Shown: one piece after another, positions 34,751-48,429 of the stretch | Layout of the letters: each line of letters begins with the position of its first letter | Numbering within the stretch: position 1 is the stretch's first letter | Origin: Chamaea fasciata | Taxonomy: Eukaryota > Chordata > Aves > Passeriformes > Sylviidae | Reading direction: 5' to 3' | Assembly (NCBI GenBank): GCA_029207755.1 | Contig: JARCOQ010000012.1 | Coordinates: 20,137,740-20,201,739, forward strand | DNA: 64,000 nt | Notes under the pieces: generated by a model | What the model saw: the letters and a program-made list of their open reading frames with translations, nothing else | Told to the model about the DNA's origin: nothing | Databases searched by the model: none | Made by a program: the position numbers and the translations under genes

Positions 34751-34994
34751 ACCAGAGATGTTTTAAACTCAGCAAACTGGTGGCTAAAATTGGAAACCAG
34801 CCCAAGGAATGGGTTAGAAATTGCAAGTCAGCCCCAGGGGATATCTCCTGAGGGAAGAGAAGGGTCCATATCTTCTGCTGCAGCATCAAGAGCTGGTTGC
34901 ATGCAGCTCAGAATCAGGGTCTAGCATTGAGGCAGCCTGGAAAATCCAGTAGAACAGAGGGAATTATTGTACTGAAATGGACATCTCTCCCCAG

Positions 34995-35113
34995 GCCGTG
35001 AGAGCAGGCTGGCCCTGCACCTCAGAGGGGAAGGCCGCGGACCCTTGGTTGAACTCAGCTGTGATACCCTGAACCTCGGGGAAGTTTTTGTCAAAACCGC
35101 CCACACCCATGAG
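34995..35113 (+). CDS. HYDIN: HYDIN exon M7, module B
   Basis: 119 bases, intact. Differs from module A by Arg to His in LALRLRGEG, by Gln to His in KTAQTHE, and by one silent change (ctt to ctc). Confidence 0.94.
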
Positions 35114-36293
35114 GTGAGCACCAGGGGTTGGGATGGATCCTGATGGCTCCTGAGGCAGCAGCAAGCCTGGTGGACCTGTGGAATTCCTGGCAACCTGGGC
35201 AGTTGTGAGCAGGGAATAGCTGATGTACCGGTCAAATCTGGGCGGGGGGGGGAAGGGGGGGGGTCCAGAAAAATGTGTCTGTTGTTCATGAAGCCCCAGT
35301 CCCTTCTTTTGGGCAGCCTTCCATAGGGATCAGCTGGGAGGCTTCCTGCAAAACAACCCCTTTTGACCCAACGCTGGGTCAAAAAGCTGTTCAGAGGCTT
35401 TTGTGGCAGCACCAGACACAAGGCACCTTTGTACTGGGCTCTTCAGAAGCGGCTGGGACAAACTGGCTACATTTGAGCTTCAGTCCACCGCAAACAATTT
35501 TTAGTCAAGTGTCTCCTGCTCATTCCTGGAAGTCACAGGAAAGCCATCCAGCCTCCTGGCTCAGTGCAGGCCCTTGCAAAGGGCTTGAGGATTCTTTCCC
35601 TTGCTGTCCAATCCCTCACCACACTTCAGGCTTGGTGCATCTCTGGCTCTACAAAGAGAAAAGTGTTCCTGGGAATAAAGCAAAAGATTTTTCTACCTAT
35701 TTGCCTCCCCCCTGTTGGGGGTCAAGTTTGCAAAAAAAAAAGAGAGAGCAACTGAAAGAGGCAGAAAACGAGGCACTACATCATGCCAGACACTTTCAGA
35801 AGTTTGGTTGTGGAAGGGAAAGACACGTTGAGTTTTCTTACCAAAAGAAGGCGCTGTCTGTACATTTTGATGTTGATGCCTCCTTCTCAGTGTATTGTTT
35901 TCACGGTATGGGAAAAGGTAAATGCGTAGATACGGTACTGCTGGAGCTGCGCTGACTGGGGCAGCAGCAGCTCTGTGGTGATTCACTACGCAGCTGCAAT
36001 CACCCCACGTTGCTCTCAGGGCCAGGTCTGAATGAGCTTGGTGCTACTGACCAGAGGTGGACTGCTCTGTGTCCGTGGGATAACCCCAGGGTGACTCCAG
36101 TTATGTGGAGTTATGTGAGCTTCGCATGAAAACCCAAAGGCAGAACTTGTCCTGTTGTATTTTTTTGACTTCTGCCGTCCAGCAGCACAAAGCATCTTCT
36201 GCCTTTTCTGGGTGTTAATTGCGCCATTAGAAAATGACTCCCAAGAAGGGAAGATTTCACGTGTACTTGCATTTTGTTTTCTTGCTGCTGCAG

Positions 36294-36517
36294 GTGAAAC
36301 TGATGAACAAAGGAGTTCTTGATGCTCCCTTCACCTATATCCCTTCAAACACGGAAGTGGGCTGCTGCTTCAAGTTTGTACCCGAGGAGGGCCTCATTGC
36401 ACCAGGTGGGATCCAGACTATTCAGATCTCCTTGGATGCCGCCGTGTTGGGGCGGTTTGAGGAACCATTCCAGTTCCGTGTGGCTGGATCTCCTACGCCT
36501 GTGATCCTGACCATCGA
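36294..36517 (+). CDS. HYDIN: HYDIN exon M8, module B
   Basis: 224 bases, no difference seen from module A. Canonical splice sites. Confidence 0.95.
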
Positions 36518-38429
36518 GTAAGGACTCTGGGAGCTTACTCTGGGTGGGCACATCTGTAGCTGTCTCTGGGACATCCCCCACCTACCTCATTTTGGGGTCG
36601 GGCAGAGAAAAAAGATGTTTCCTGAGGTCTTAATCTCTGCTCTGATCCTGGCATTGCCTTAGTGTGGGGGTGCCTGCTGCCCTGTGTGGTACCCGGGAGC
36701 TGGAATGACTCCTCCCTGCAGGGATGTCCCTCTGCCTTGGGCCATGGCAGGCAGTGGCATGGATCAGCTTTGGGCAGTAGCTGCTCTGGGATGTCCCCCC
36801 TGAGCACCCAGCAAGGCCCCCAGGGCTTTGGAGATGGGCCAGCCTGGGTGATTCTCCACCAGCAGCAGTGTTTTGAAAAACTTCTGTTAATAATCCATCC
36901 CAAACGGGCAGCAGCAGCCTCAGCTCACCTCTCATGGCCATGCATGGAGGCAGGCTGTGCTCCGAGCTCCTGTGCAGAGTGCTCTGCTACCTCCTTTCCA
37001 CAGCCAGGAAAAGGCTGATGTGGGAGACAGGGAACTGTGCAGCAGGAACCGTCCCAAGGACATGGGCTTCATCCCATAATCCTGGCCCTGCAGAAGGGAG
37101 AAGGGGTGATGATGGGGGAGGCAGAGCTCAGTCCTCAGGACCACAGCAGCATGAGGGCTTGTCCCTGCTAGCCTGAGGCGTGTGCTGGTAGGATAACGTA
37201 GTGTAAGCAGGAAAGCTGATGCTGGCTGCTCTGGAGCTTTGGAGCTAGGCTGCTGCTGTTGGGAGGCACTGGATCAGGGCAATAAAGAAATGAAAGCAAT
37301 CTGCAGTTGATTATACCAATAAGATAAGGGAGATGGATTAAAAAGAACATGAAACTTATTACTTAGCAGGAGGACAGTGTTGACTAGGTCTGCCCATAGT
37401 AGAGAAACAACTACACTGGCTTTGCTTTTGGAGAAAAAGTGCTGCTATTTTTATTTTGGAAATCAAGAGGGAACCTTTCACCATCAAATAATTGATTCTC
37501 CTCTGTCCTTCCCCAAACTGGTCATGCGTGGGATGTTATTCCATAAGCAGCTTTCTCCTTGAGCAAGAGAAGGTGTCTCTTGTTGAGATGTGTAGAGCGG
37601 AGTCAGGGACAATCCTGTGAACACAGTAGAAGACACAGTTCACTGGTCCTTGACTTTTAACCAAAAGGCAGGGTGCGCATTAATTGGCGTCAACCATGAA
37701 ATAAACTCGTGTTGGGCAGCTTCAAGTGCTGCCTTCAGTGGATGTTGGTGACTTTTAGTGCCTGTCTGCTGAGTTCAAGGCCAGGGGAGGAGGTGTGGTA
37801 GATTCAGGACACCCATGTTTGGTTGTTTAAGCTATTGCTCCTGGCTGTGCCAGCTGGTGCACTAGTGACAAGCTGGTCCTTTCCTCTAGGATTCATCTGT
37901 CCACTGTGTAGAACTGTTAATGCTCTTTTTGGAGGATGTTTGGGGCTCCCCTGGCTTCATGTCTCAAAACTCTGTCTGTAATGATTGTGTGGGTCAAAAT
38001 CTCCTGAGAAAGCTCCTCCATTGGAAGACCAGTTACAGCCAAGTAGCAAAGCAGGGAACCTGTGGCTGGAAAGGCTGGTTACAGAAGTTTGTGGGGACAC
38101 CTTTATGTCCATCCCATTACAGATGGGGAAACTGAGGCACGGAGACAGGTCTGGGTGGGTGTTCAGGGTCCCTCATGGGACCACCGGCAACTTGGGGGCT
38201 TTTCCTGCCTGCCCTGCGTCCAAAGCCCCATCAGTGGCTGTGGGCTGCTGGCCTCTTGGCTTTAGCTGCCTCCTGTGCACATGGACACTGTGCTGAGCAC
38301 ATGGTGGTGTGTTGATTTGAAACCCACGATGCCCCTGACACCAGGTTTTGTGCCCCCAAGCCACGACAGCCGGAGGCTTTGCAATTCCCTTTAACGCAGC
38401 CATTTCCTCCTGTGTCCCTGTCATCGCAG

Positions 38430-38497
38430 GGGGTGTGTCGTCGGGCCGACTTTACACTTCGACACCGATGAGCTCGACTTCGGTGACATCTCCTTTG
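38430..38497 (+). CDS. HYDIN: HYDIN exon M9, module B
   Basis: 68 bases, identical to module A, intact. Confidence 0.93.
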
Positions 38498-38687
38498 GTG
38501 AGTGTTCCCTGCGCTGGGACACAGCGGGAGGGATCTGTGTGCTCCAAAATGGAGCACTTGAACGTAAAAGCATCCAGCACTGCTCATGTTCTGCCACAAC
38601 AGCCTCTTCAGGGTGTGAACTGCAGGTGCCTCAGGTAGCATTTTGCCATTGTGGGATCAAATAGGAGCAAGTATTTTCTGGTGTCTC

Positions 38688-39345
38688 TGTCCTGGTTTAA
38701 AAGACAGATTCTGCCAAGGAAGGTGGCAATCTTCACGGAATGGAATGATGACCCTCCTCTCTCCAAATTACTGTACCTTTGAAATTACAGGGCTTCCAGG
38801 CAAAAATATGGAAAAGGAATAGCAGTTCGTTACTAGAGTATATCCGGACAGCACAGACAACAACGCAATGCCAGAAGTTTCCAACCCGCCGAGTCCTGTT
38901 TTCCCCTTTGGTGTGGTTATGATCACAGGCTGGAGGAGCGGTGGGCTCTGGCAGGGCAGTGATTTCCCTCCCAGCCGGCACGGGCAGGGAGGGAAGGAGG
39001 AAATCGCTGCTTTTGCAAACTACGGGCAGCAGGAGATGTGGGCACTGGCAATCGGGAGCAGGCAGAAGCGGGGACGGCGGGCAGGTTCGATCACGGTGCT
39101 GAGCCCGGCGTCAAGCGCACGACGTCCCGCAGCAGCACGCTGCCGACCTTCCCGAGCCCCGGCGGAAGGACGGAAAGGTCTGCCCCCTGCAAACCTCGGC
39201 TCCGACTTCACAACCGCCCGCGGCATCACGGCACAGCTCCCAAAGAGCCCCGGATGGAAAAGCCCACCCGCACAGCCGAGACCACCCCAAACCCCCTGTA
39301 TTTCCCTTCCCAGACTGAGGCCAAAATTCACTACGAAACCTAAAC
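38688..39345. mobile_element. LTR-like GC-rich segment, period 2
   Basis: Counterpart of 12013-12670 in the M9-M10 intron, with the same uncertainty about ends. Only a few substitutions separate the two. Confidence 0.45.
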
Positions 39346-40552
39346 TCATAACAATGAAGTTGTTGAACGTTTTAAGAAAACTAATTGCCTCTCCTGATCT
39401 GCTTCTTCGCCACCCTGCATCACCACTGAGGCACTGGTTAAGTTGCCTTTTGAATAAATGAAACAAGAAAGGCAACAGGTAGAAACGCATTCCTAAGGTC
39501 TCTTCAGCTGAAGGCAGCTGTTGTATCTTTGCTTCTTTTTAACTGTTGTTGACTGTTGTCTGCATGTGGTGACCTCAGTCTCATTTGAGGTTTTGACATC
39601 TGTGTTTGTCCCTTTTGTGCTTCTCTTGCCTCCCTGCTGGAGTCACTGCTGGAGCCGGCAGTGATTACTGTTGATGGGCACAGAGAAGCTCTGGGCTGCG
39701 CCTGCAGTTGTTTTTTTCCCCCACCTGTGTTCAAATGACTCTTGGTGAGCAGGCCTGGGGAGAAGTCTCCTCCCCACAGAGCTGGCCAGCCAGTCCACTG
39801 CAGAGCGGGTTGTGGCTGGTGTCCGGGCTCTGCAGGACATCCCCACCATGCGTGGCACTATCTCTGGCTTTCCAATATGGAAAGCAAATCTCAGAGTTAA
39901 GGTGGGGTAAACCCTTGCAGGCAGCAATCACAGTGAGTAGTATGGGTGCGATGTCCCCGCTTGTTGGGTCAAGGCTCGGGTTTGCCTCCAGCTGAGTGGG
40001 CTCTGAGCTGTCACATGCCCAGTCTGTTTGGCCCAAACCAAAAGACGCCTTAAGAATTCTGCAGAGAGAAACTGCATTAGGGTGCTTTGCATCACGTTCT
40101 AGTTCCTGATTCCATCCTCACTTTCTTCTGCTGTAGCTTCTTCTCAATGGCGACTCACTCTTTATGTATCTTGAAAAGGGTAGGAGTGTTGGCAGACTTA
40201 ACAGGGAATTTTACAGTTTGAATTTTCAGAGGAAATGCTTGGTCTGGGTGCACAGTCATCAGGGAGAAATAACTGGTGCTGGTTTGGGGCAGGTGAGGGA
40301 GCTTCTCCCCATCAGAAAGAGAGAAGCTTGCAGTGTTGAGCAGGGCTAAGAGCAGGCATTTTCAAGGCTACAGTCTGGAATCAGTGTTAAAGGGAACTAA
40401 GTGACGACTAATTCCTCTTGCAGCTTCTCAGTAATCTGTAGTTCAGATAATAAAGAGCTAAACTCCAATCACGCTTTCATGCTACCAGGGTATTCCCACC
40501 GGGAGTCACGACATAACTGGTGCCTAAATGGATATTTGTGTCCTTTTCCTAG

Positions 40553-40761
40553 GCTTTCCCTACACCAAGACCTGTCGCCTCACTAACACCTCGCGGGTGC
40601 CGGACGATGGCACTCAGCCTGCTGTTAGCAGCTTTGAGCAAATACTCAGCGACAGTGAGCCCTCCTGGAGGGAGGGAATTCATTTTTCTGTGAAGCCAAG
40701 GGAGTTTACACTGAACCCCAGCGAAAGGACCCTCCAATCCCAGGAACACCAGGATATCGAG
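40553..40761 (+). CDS. HYDIN: HYDIN exon M10, module B
   Basis: 209 bases, identical to module A, intact. Confidence 0.94.
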
Positions 40762-41572
40762 GTATGGGAAGAGTCCAGCCACACACACTTCAGCAGCGGG
40801 TCTGAAGCTTCACGGGAGTGTGGGAGGGCTTTAGCTCTGATGCCAGCTCTGATCATCGTGTGAGCGAGGATCTGCACTGGCGTGGGGCCTCTGTGAGCTG
40901 GGTTACTCGGGACGTTCCTGAAGGAGCACTGATTTGTTTCCAAAATCACAAGCTGAAATCATGTCCCATAATGGTCAAGTACTGAAGGCATTTTGGTGTT
41001 TTTGAGAGCAATGTCTTTGATTGCAAGTGGGCAGAGGACGGACGAGGACCAAAGGTGGCTGTTAGAGAGATGTCATTATATAAAGCAGTTTGCTTTTCTT
41101 CTTGGTCTCATTTCTCCTGTCCTGGGGAGTAGAATGATTTGTGTTCACTGCAGGGATCTCCAGTGAAGGCAAAAAACTCTGCGGCCATGAACTGCCCAGC
41201 ACCTGCTGGCCCACGCTTTGTCTTCAGCTTCCTGCTGTAAAGCTGAACTCATTCTGTTCAAGTCAGCAGATTTCCACTGCATTTATGTCATTGTAGTCAG
41301 ATGAAAATTTGCCCCTTAATTTGAACACAGTGCTGCACAGAGCTTTAGTCTAATGTTTTAATTTAGCTGACCTATGCCCTGATAGCAAGGTGTGCTTAAC
41401 AAATCTGGTATTTGCCAGAAGGCTTTTGTCACTCTTAGAGACTGCTCTACACGTGGAGCGGCAGAAGAATTAAGGCAAAATCCTCCCTTTACTTACCACA
41501 AAAACTGGAGGACATCACACGTGAGTCATGAGCTTTTGTAAAGAAGAATTTACTGCTCTTCTCTTCCACCAG

Positions 41573-41673
41573 GTGACCCTGTGTTCCAACACTGTGACGG
41601 AATACAACCGGAAATTGCTGGTGGACCTGGAGTGGTTTGGCAAGGGAGTGGCATCACTGATCATCAAGGCCAG
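41573..41673 (+). CDS. HYDIN: HYDIN exon M11, module B
   Basis: 101 bases, identical to module A. It exits in phase 2, so the next exon must supply one base. This matters because the normal M12 acceptor is lost. Confidence 0.94.
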
Positions 41674-42916
41674 GTACCAGCACTTCCCTGGCCTCCCCCA
41701 GCGCACTGCCTTGCACAGGACGTGCTGGCTGCAGCTCCCAAGGAGACGTGTTGTTTAATGACCTCATGTTCTGCCCAGCTGGACATGAGAACAGCAGTGC
41801 TTGAAAAGCAGCCTGTGGTGAAAAGCAGCCCTGCTGACAGCCCAGCGTGGTCCTGGGTCGTTTTCTAAAGGGACCAGGAATGATATCATTTATTGACCTG
41901 GTGCTTGAGGTGAAGCAAATTTCCCAAGGGCCTCCTCGCCTTCTTCCTGCAAGAGGTGGAGTTGTGCTGGGTTGCAACCAGCCCGCGTTGGCTTGGGGCA
42001 CACCAAGCAGTCTGCTGAGGGTCAGGGTCTGGTTCTGTTAACGAGGGCACGTGACAGTGGGGAAGTGGCTCACAGCAAGAGAGGTGAGGGCAGGATCTTC
42101 AGAGGGGAAATCAGTCCTTGATGTGGCAGGTCAGCTCTACTTTTTCCCCTTCTCTCTGCTTCCTGTTTTGAGCTTTGATGTTCTCAGGCTTAAAGCAAAA
42201 GTTGTTCTTGCTCCAGCAGAATTCCATCCTGCTGTGCTGCTCTAGGTGTCAGTTTAATGACAAGAGGGATGCAGTTCCCTGGTGCTGTTCCCACTCCCAG
42301 GCAGAGCCATCTCGTCAGTGCCTGGGCTGCCATGTTTGAAAAGCAAGTGCAATTGGGGACAGTCAGTATTTGGACCTGTGGAGTGAAGGACCAGGGGAGT
42401 TGTAGGAACTGGGAGGGAGTGATCTCCCACTCTGTGGGGCAGGTGATGTCTCATGCCCTCCAAGGCTGGGGCAAACAGCTGAGTTCTCAGGCAGGGTAAC
42501 AGCACCATGGGAGAGAAGGGAGTCCTTTTTACTGAGACACTAGAGTCGTGTGTTCCTGGAGCCTTACTGAGCACTGATCCCTGTTGGGAAGGCTCCCCCA
42601 GAGCTCATGGATCACTGGGACTGTTCCAGGAGTTCTTGCAAACCTTCTTGGGCGAAGGAGGGGCTGAGGCAGCTGTGGGACCAAGTGCTCTGCCTGGGGC
42701 ACTTGGCAGCCTCTGGGTGCTGCCTCTCAGGTTTTGCCCCTCCTCGACAAGACATGTTTGAGTGGGAGGACTTTAAAGGCAATTTTTCACCGTAGGCCTG
42801 TTAAATGTGTATTTGACAGTGACAAAGGTGTTGTGCTCCATTTCACAATCTTTGGGGGTAAACGTTCTCCATTCTCTCAGTATCTCTGATTCCCTTGGGG
42901 TCATCTCTTTGCCCAA

Positions 42917-43052
42917 ATGTTTCGTTCCTGAGCTGCAAGTGTACCCCCAAAACCGGGGGTTCCATGAGTGCGACCTGAAGGCCCCGTTCGTGAGGAAGTT
43001 CTTCATTTGGAATAACACCCACCTTCCTGGCTGCTACGGGCTTATTCCCCAG
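42917..43052 (+). CDS. HYDIN: HYDIN exon M12, module B (acceptor AG mutated to AA)
   Basis: The coding body is intact (136 bases; Ile to Phe in NRGIHECD). The two bases before it (42915-42916) read AA where module A reads AG, so the canonical acceptor is destroyed. The nearest upstream AG, at 42879-42880 after a pyrimidine-rich gttctccattctct, would add exactly 36 in-frame bases with no stop. It would insert ISDSLGVISLPK before CFVPEL. Skipping the exon instead would shift the frame, because it runs from phase 2 to phase 0. Confidence 0.88.
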
Positions 43053-43499
43053 GTTTGGCATCGCATCCACCTCCTCCTCTGAAATATTACTGTGGAGATT
43101 ATTAGGGGGGAAGAGGGTTTGGATAAGACCTTGCCGGTTTCTATTCAGTCTTAAAGATCTGCTGAGAACAGGATCCTACCTGAATGTTAGCTTTAGGATG
43201 CAGTTTAATCTCTTGAGGAAAGGGCTTACGTTCTAGTCTTCAGGGTGTTTTCTTGTGGGAGATCTTCGAGGGTTGTGAAAAGCTGCTGCATCCACAGACA
43301 CCAGTGCTTGTGCTGGCAGCCTCCTTGCAGAACCCCCTGAGAATGCTAAGCCTACAATTCTTGGATCTTGTTTGTGCCTTTTACCTTTGTCCTGGGGATT
43401 TTTAAAAATGTGTGTAAGTTGCTGTTGGGATGGATGTTAAGGAGTTTGAAGTTTCTTCAGAGGTCCCTCTGAAGCTGGATTTGATTCTGTCCCTTCTAG

Positions 43500-43664
43500 G
43501 AACCCGAGGAGGACTCTCCTGTGCTCTACTCCAGCCCCAGACCCTGTGGGATTCTCCAGCCTCGGAGCGCTGCAGAGATTCCAGTTACAGTTGAAATCCA
43601 AAGATTGGGCAAGCGTTGCACCAGTGTTTGTACCGGCGTGTTTGGGGATGCAAGAAACCCACTG
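43500..43664 (+). CDS. HYDIN: HYDIN exon M13, module B
   Basis: 165 bases, identical to module A, intact. Confidence 0.94.
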
Positions 43665-44532
43665 GTGAGTGCAAGGGGAGGTGTGTGCCTTCGTGCAACT
43701 GGTCCTGGCAGGGTGCACAGTGTGCGGGGATTCTTCCGGGGAAAAGGGGCACAGGCTGCTGTGGAGAAGGACAGCAGGGACTGGTGGCATAAACAGCTCG
43801 TGCCTTATAGGTGGCAATGTCAGTGTCTGACCCAGAAGGTAGTTCATCTAAGCTGGAATTGAGGATCATTTTAATGAATCTTTAAAATGCTCTTAACTTT
43901 GGAAACATCTTTTTTAAAATGTTACCTCACAGCACAAAAGAGGATGTCAGAAGATTTCTGGGAACCTTGGGCTTTCTGTAAAAGAAAGGAAAGCTGGCAT
44001 CTGAAGAGTAGTTGCAAGGATTTAAGCTTACATTAAAACATGGAAATGGTGATGCCAAATTCCCTGGATGGCACCAAACATCTGAACCTGGGCCATTGTG
44101 GCACTGCATGTAAACCAGTCAACAGGGAGGACAGGCAGTGCAGGCTGTGCCAGGGAGCCTGAAGTTTGACTGAGCACTTGCTTTCAACTATCAGATTGCT
44201 TACCTAAAGAGAAGAGTTTCTCCCCACCCGAAGAACCAGTTGTTTAACTGTCAGCCTGATCTTAACTAGAGATTTCTTGCAAAGCTTCTACCTTTGGACC
44301 AATAATTTGTAGTTTGAAAGTTTCTCTTTACTTAATCCTTTTCAATTTGGAGGTGAATACATAAGCTTTATTTTTTTCCCCCCAAAATCCCAGGAATTCA
44401 GCTGGAGAATGGTAGCTGTCCCTAAAGAAATAACTTGAGCTGGGTTGAGCCGTTTAAGCTTTTTTAGGTTTCCCTGTTCGGGTTTGATTTTTTTTTTTTT
44501 TTTAAATCTTTCTTGCCTGCTTTCTGTAACAG

Positions 44533-44685
44533 AGAACAGAACTACAGAGCCTTGGACGGCTGTCAGCAGTCTACATAAGTCCAAGGCTGATAGAGTTCGG
44601 CAGGATGCCAGTGCTAAGGCCTAATTCACAAGCTTTTGGCCTCTTCAACGAAGGTCTCGTCGATTTAGACTTCAGGCTAGAGATT
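44533..44685 (+). CDS. HYDIN: HYDIN exon M14, module B
   Basis: 153 bases, intact. Ile to Met in FGRIPVL (atc to atg). The preceding T-run is longer than in module A. Confidence 0.92.
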
Positions 44686-46518
44686 GTAAGTATCTGTGGG
44701 GCCGTTTTCCAGGGAAATTGACTGGTTGACATTACAAGCTGCCATGACGTGGTTTTTATATGCATCGGCCTGTGTGAGAGGAAGCGAGATACTCCAAGAT
44801 TCCATCTGGGTGAGGCAAAAGGAACCTGGCTCTGGAGTGGTTTTAGCTGGGGCACTCCTCAGTGAAATCAGGTGCAGAGATGTTGGAGCAGAAATTCGTC
44901 TGGATCGTGTTGACGAGTTCTCCCATAATTTTATGGAAGGTCTTTAGCTGTGTGTGTCACGGTTTTTGAGCTCTGAGATCAAGAGAAACCTGTGGTCCTT
45001 TGCTCCTCGGAGAGCATGGGTTTCCCTGTGCTTTCCCTGTGCCATCTACATTTGCTTTGTGCCAAACTGCTGTTCATGGTAGAGAAGAGGGTGTGAGGTC
45101 TGTCCTCAGACTGCTGGTGGGGAGGCAATTTTCACACCTGCTGTGGGTCAGGCCAGTTGGGCTGTCCACACAAAGACATGTGTGGGGGTTGTGCACCCCC
45201 CCAGCCTGTGGTCTCTGTGCCTTTGAAGAGCATCTTTGGGGACCGGCTGCAGAGAATGGCTGTTTAATATGTGAAGGCTGCATAGGGCAGAGGAGCTGGG
45301 GCTGCTCCCCTGGCAGGGAGAGCAGGGCTGCTGCAGCCAGGAAGGGCTTGTAGGCTGGGCCTGGGGCTGGGTGGGATGTCTGCTGGAGGGGGAGATCTCT
45401 GAGGGGCTTGAGGTCTGTTCTTCTCCATGCTGGGTGTGTTGAACTTGGAGCTGGTTAAAACCTGATCCTGTGGACTTGTTTGTGTCTGTGGATAAAGCAT
45501 CAGGCCATGTGGGAAAGTCCAGCCACAGCCTCCTGAGCCAAGGAGGAGGGGCATGATTTTTCCTCTTGCTGCTTTTCCTGCAGTTTGGGGGATAAATGTA
45601 ACCTTAAAGTGAGGGATTTTTCCAGGACAGCTTTCTCGAACTACACAATGAAATTCTGCCTTCCACCTCTTCAGGGAGCAATGCACCTTGGCTGGGTGGG
45701 CCTGGTGTGTAAAGGATGGGCTTCACGTGCTCGTTCCAGGGCTGGACCTGCAGAGCTGTGTCTGTACAGCTGTGCTGGTGCGGGGCCTTTCCTCCCTCCT
45801 TTGGGCAGCTTCCAGCTCTCTTGGCCAATCTGTGAAGCCCATGAGAAACCAGAGGACACGAGTTCTTAGGAAGAGTGGGCCATGCCCACTGAGCACATGT
45901 CATCCAGTTTTCCCTCTGCTTCCTTCTTTCCTGCTCTGCCATAACCATTTAGAGGTGACTTTTCCAAAGCAGAAGGCCCTGGGGCACCTCTCTACAGCGG
46001 ATGATCAGTGGGAAGTGAGGGCCTCGGTCCTTTAGGGGACGTTGAAAAGCATTGAGGGCCTCTTGGGAAAGGATAGTTTGTGTTGGGGTTTTGCTCAACT
46101 GGTTTTGCGGAGATATTCTTCAGGCTCTCAGCAGTGTCCTCCAGCTGTGTGGTTTCTGGAGTGGGATTTGAGCCGTCATGACTTCCTCTGGCCCTGAGCC
46201 TTTGTGAGAAGCCAGGAGAGAGAAAGCAGCTTTCCTTGGCACACACTCCAGAGAAGGACTGGGGAAGGAACACTCTCCTGAGGATAAGCGTCCCTTGGGT
46301 TGGGCAAAACTGGGTTAATTAGGTGAGAGTCTGTTAAAGGAGGGGAAAATACAGGTTGTGTAAGCTCTGCTGTTCCCCAATACTGCAGCTTAAATTTAGG
46401 GAAATTAGGCCTTTAGGATTTTTATCCTCCCCTCTTTAGTCTTCTCCTTTTCTTACACCCCATAAGAGACCAGGGTGTATGGTTTCCATCCTAAATGCAC
46501 ATTATGCGTGTCTTACAG

Positions 46519-46757
46519 GCTTGTAAACCTCACTGCTATGTTATTGAACCCAGGGAAGGAGTGATCCCCGCCAGGGGTGATGTTCATGTGACTGTCACAG
46601 CAACCCTGGATGACACTGGGGTTTTTGCTGATGCTCTCCAGCTGTTCATTGGGAACAGACTTTGGACCACCTCCACCCTCCTGGCTTTTGGCACTGGCAC
46701 CACAATTGTCACAGACAAACCATTTGCCCCGGAGCTCAACTTGGGATACCAATTCAG
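46519..46757 (+). CDS. HYDIN: HYDIN exon M15, module B
   Basis: 239 bases, intact. Pro to His in ARGDVPVTV. The DKPFAPELNLG block is unchanged. Confidence 0.95.
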
Positions 46758-48429
46758 GTAGGAGATCTCCCACTCCCACCTCTCCTTCTGTCTCAACAAG
46801 GAGCAGTTTTGCTGTAGTCCTTCAGGCACGATCTTCTTCAGTGTTCAAAGACCCTGACTCCTTCCCTGAAGGCAGAGATACCTTTAGAGACATGTGATGG
46901 CCAGTTGAGCGTTGCTAGGTACCCTCAAAAACCACTGAAAGAGAAACCAGTTGCTCAATTGCCACTGAATTGCCTTCAGTTCTAACACATCTATGTCCTC
47001 ACTTGGTCAAGTAATGATCTCGCAGGCTCCCCCAGAACAAAAGGTTCCCAAAATGGCGCCTGGATGAGGCGGGCCCTCCGTGTGGCTGCGGGACCAAGGG
47101 AAGATGGCATCGCACCCTTCCCTTCCAAAATGGCACCTGCCAGGCAAGCAGGGGCCCTGGGAACAAAGAGACGGGAGGGTGACGACCCCCCTGGGAAGGC
47201 AGGAGCCCGCAGAGCAGTTCCAGAGGCAGATGGAAACTTGCTGGTTTGTGTGGGGCCTGCAGTGCCGCTGCCAACGCTTCCTCACGCTGCTCGTGGGCTC
47301 TGCTGCTGCCCTGCCTGCCCAGGACTGATGCTTGTGCGGGAGGCCAGAATGTTAGGGTGCCCTCTCAGGTGCATCACCTCTGGGTTTGACCGGCAGCCTC
47401 AGGATGGCCTAAAATATTAGCGAGGCAGCATGATCAGAGGTGTTTGAAAAGCAAAACTGTTTTAATTAAGGTGAAAATAAGAAGCCATGCAGAAAAAAGA
47501 GAAAAAGCTGTGCCGAGTGCAAGGAGGACCTTTGCACTTGCTACAACACCCCAAAAATGCCCTGAGGATCTTGGTCTATTCTCTTAAGCATGTAACAATC
47601 CAGGCCGGATTCTTGGCATCCTGCCCAATAGAAATAGGAACAGGGCTTGAGGCACAGTCTCAAAGATCCAAGGGCTGCGTCCGTCCTGGCACAAGGCCAA
47701 AAAAGGTATCAAAACCTCTGGTTTTTACCTCATGAGTGAAACAAAGAATGGAACCCAAATCCTTCCCTTAAATGGAAGCCTCCTTGCCACTGTGGGGCTG
47801 CAAACCCTACCAGGTGAGGTACACTTCTACACAGGACCTTGCTCATTTTTCCGTTGCCAGCAGAGTTTGCAAAGTTCACTTCAAAACAGTTTCTGATTGC
47901 GAAATGAAGTTTCTACAAATGACCACCAGTGCAAAACCAAAGCTTCTATGAACGAGAGAGCCCCTGCTCCCCTGGTTTCCTCTCCTAGAGCAGACAGATG
48001 ATTTCTAGCAGCTTGCTGGGATCGTCCAGAAACTTCCTCCGCGCTGGCTTTTAAAAATGCCTGCAATCATACCCCCGCACACAAGGGCCTCAGGTGCAGG
48101 ATCTCAAAGATTCAATAACAGTTTCGGGTGCAGATTAATGCAAAATACAGTAACAGTATGAATCACCCCAGAACACACATTTTGGAGGAAAACACCAGAT
48201 CCTGTTAGCCTGGCCTGGAAAATGCTACATTACCATTAGAAACATATTCCTCCTTGCAATAACGACATCAGAAGGGCAGCTTATCAGACACTGTTCCCGG
48301 TCCACATTAAGAGCTGCAAATGAAGACGGTCTCCAAGCTATTAACAGCTCAGAATCCTCATTGGGAGCAATCTGATGACCAGGACAATAGCTTCTCCCAT
48401 ACTATTTTCCATTCTGGTTTCTCTTCTAG

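Noticed and set aside
35275..35955. 226-codon plus-strand frame in the M7-M8 intron of module B
   Set aside because: In period 1 and period 3 the same region is broken into shorter frames by single-base length changes, and it has no ASH signature.
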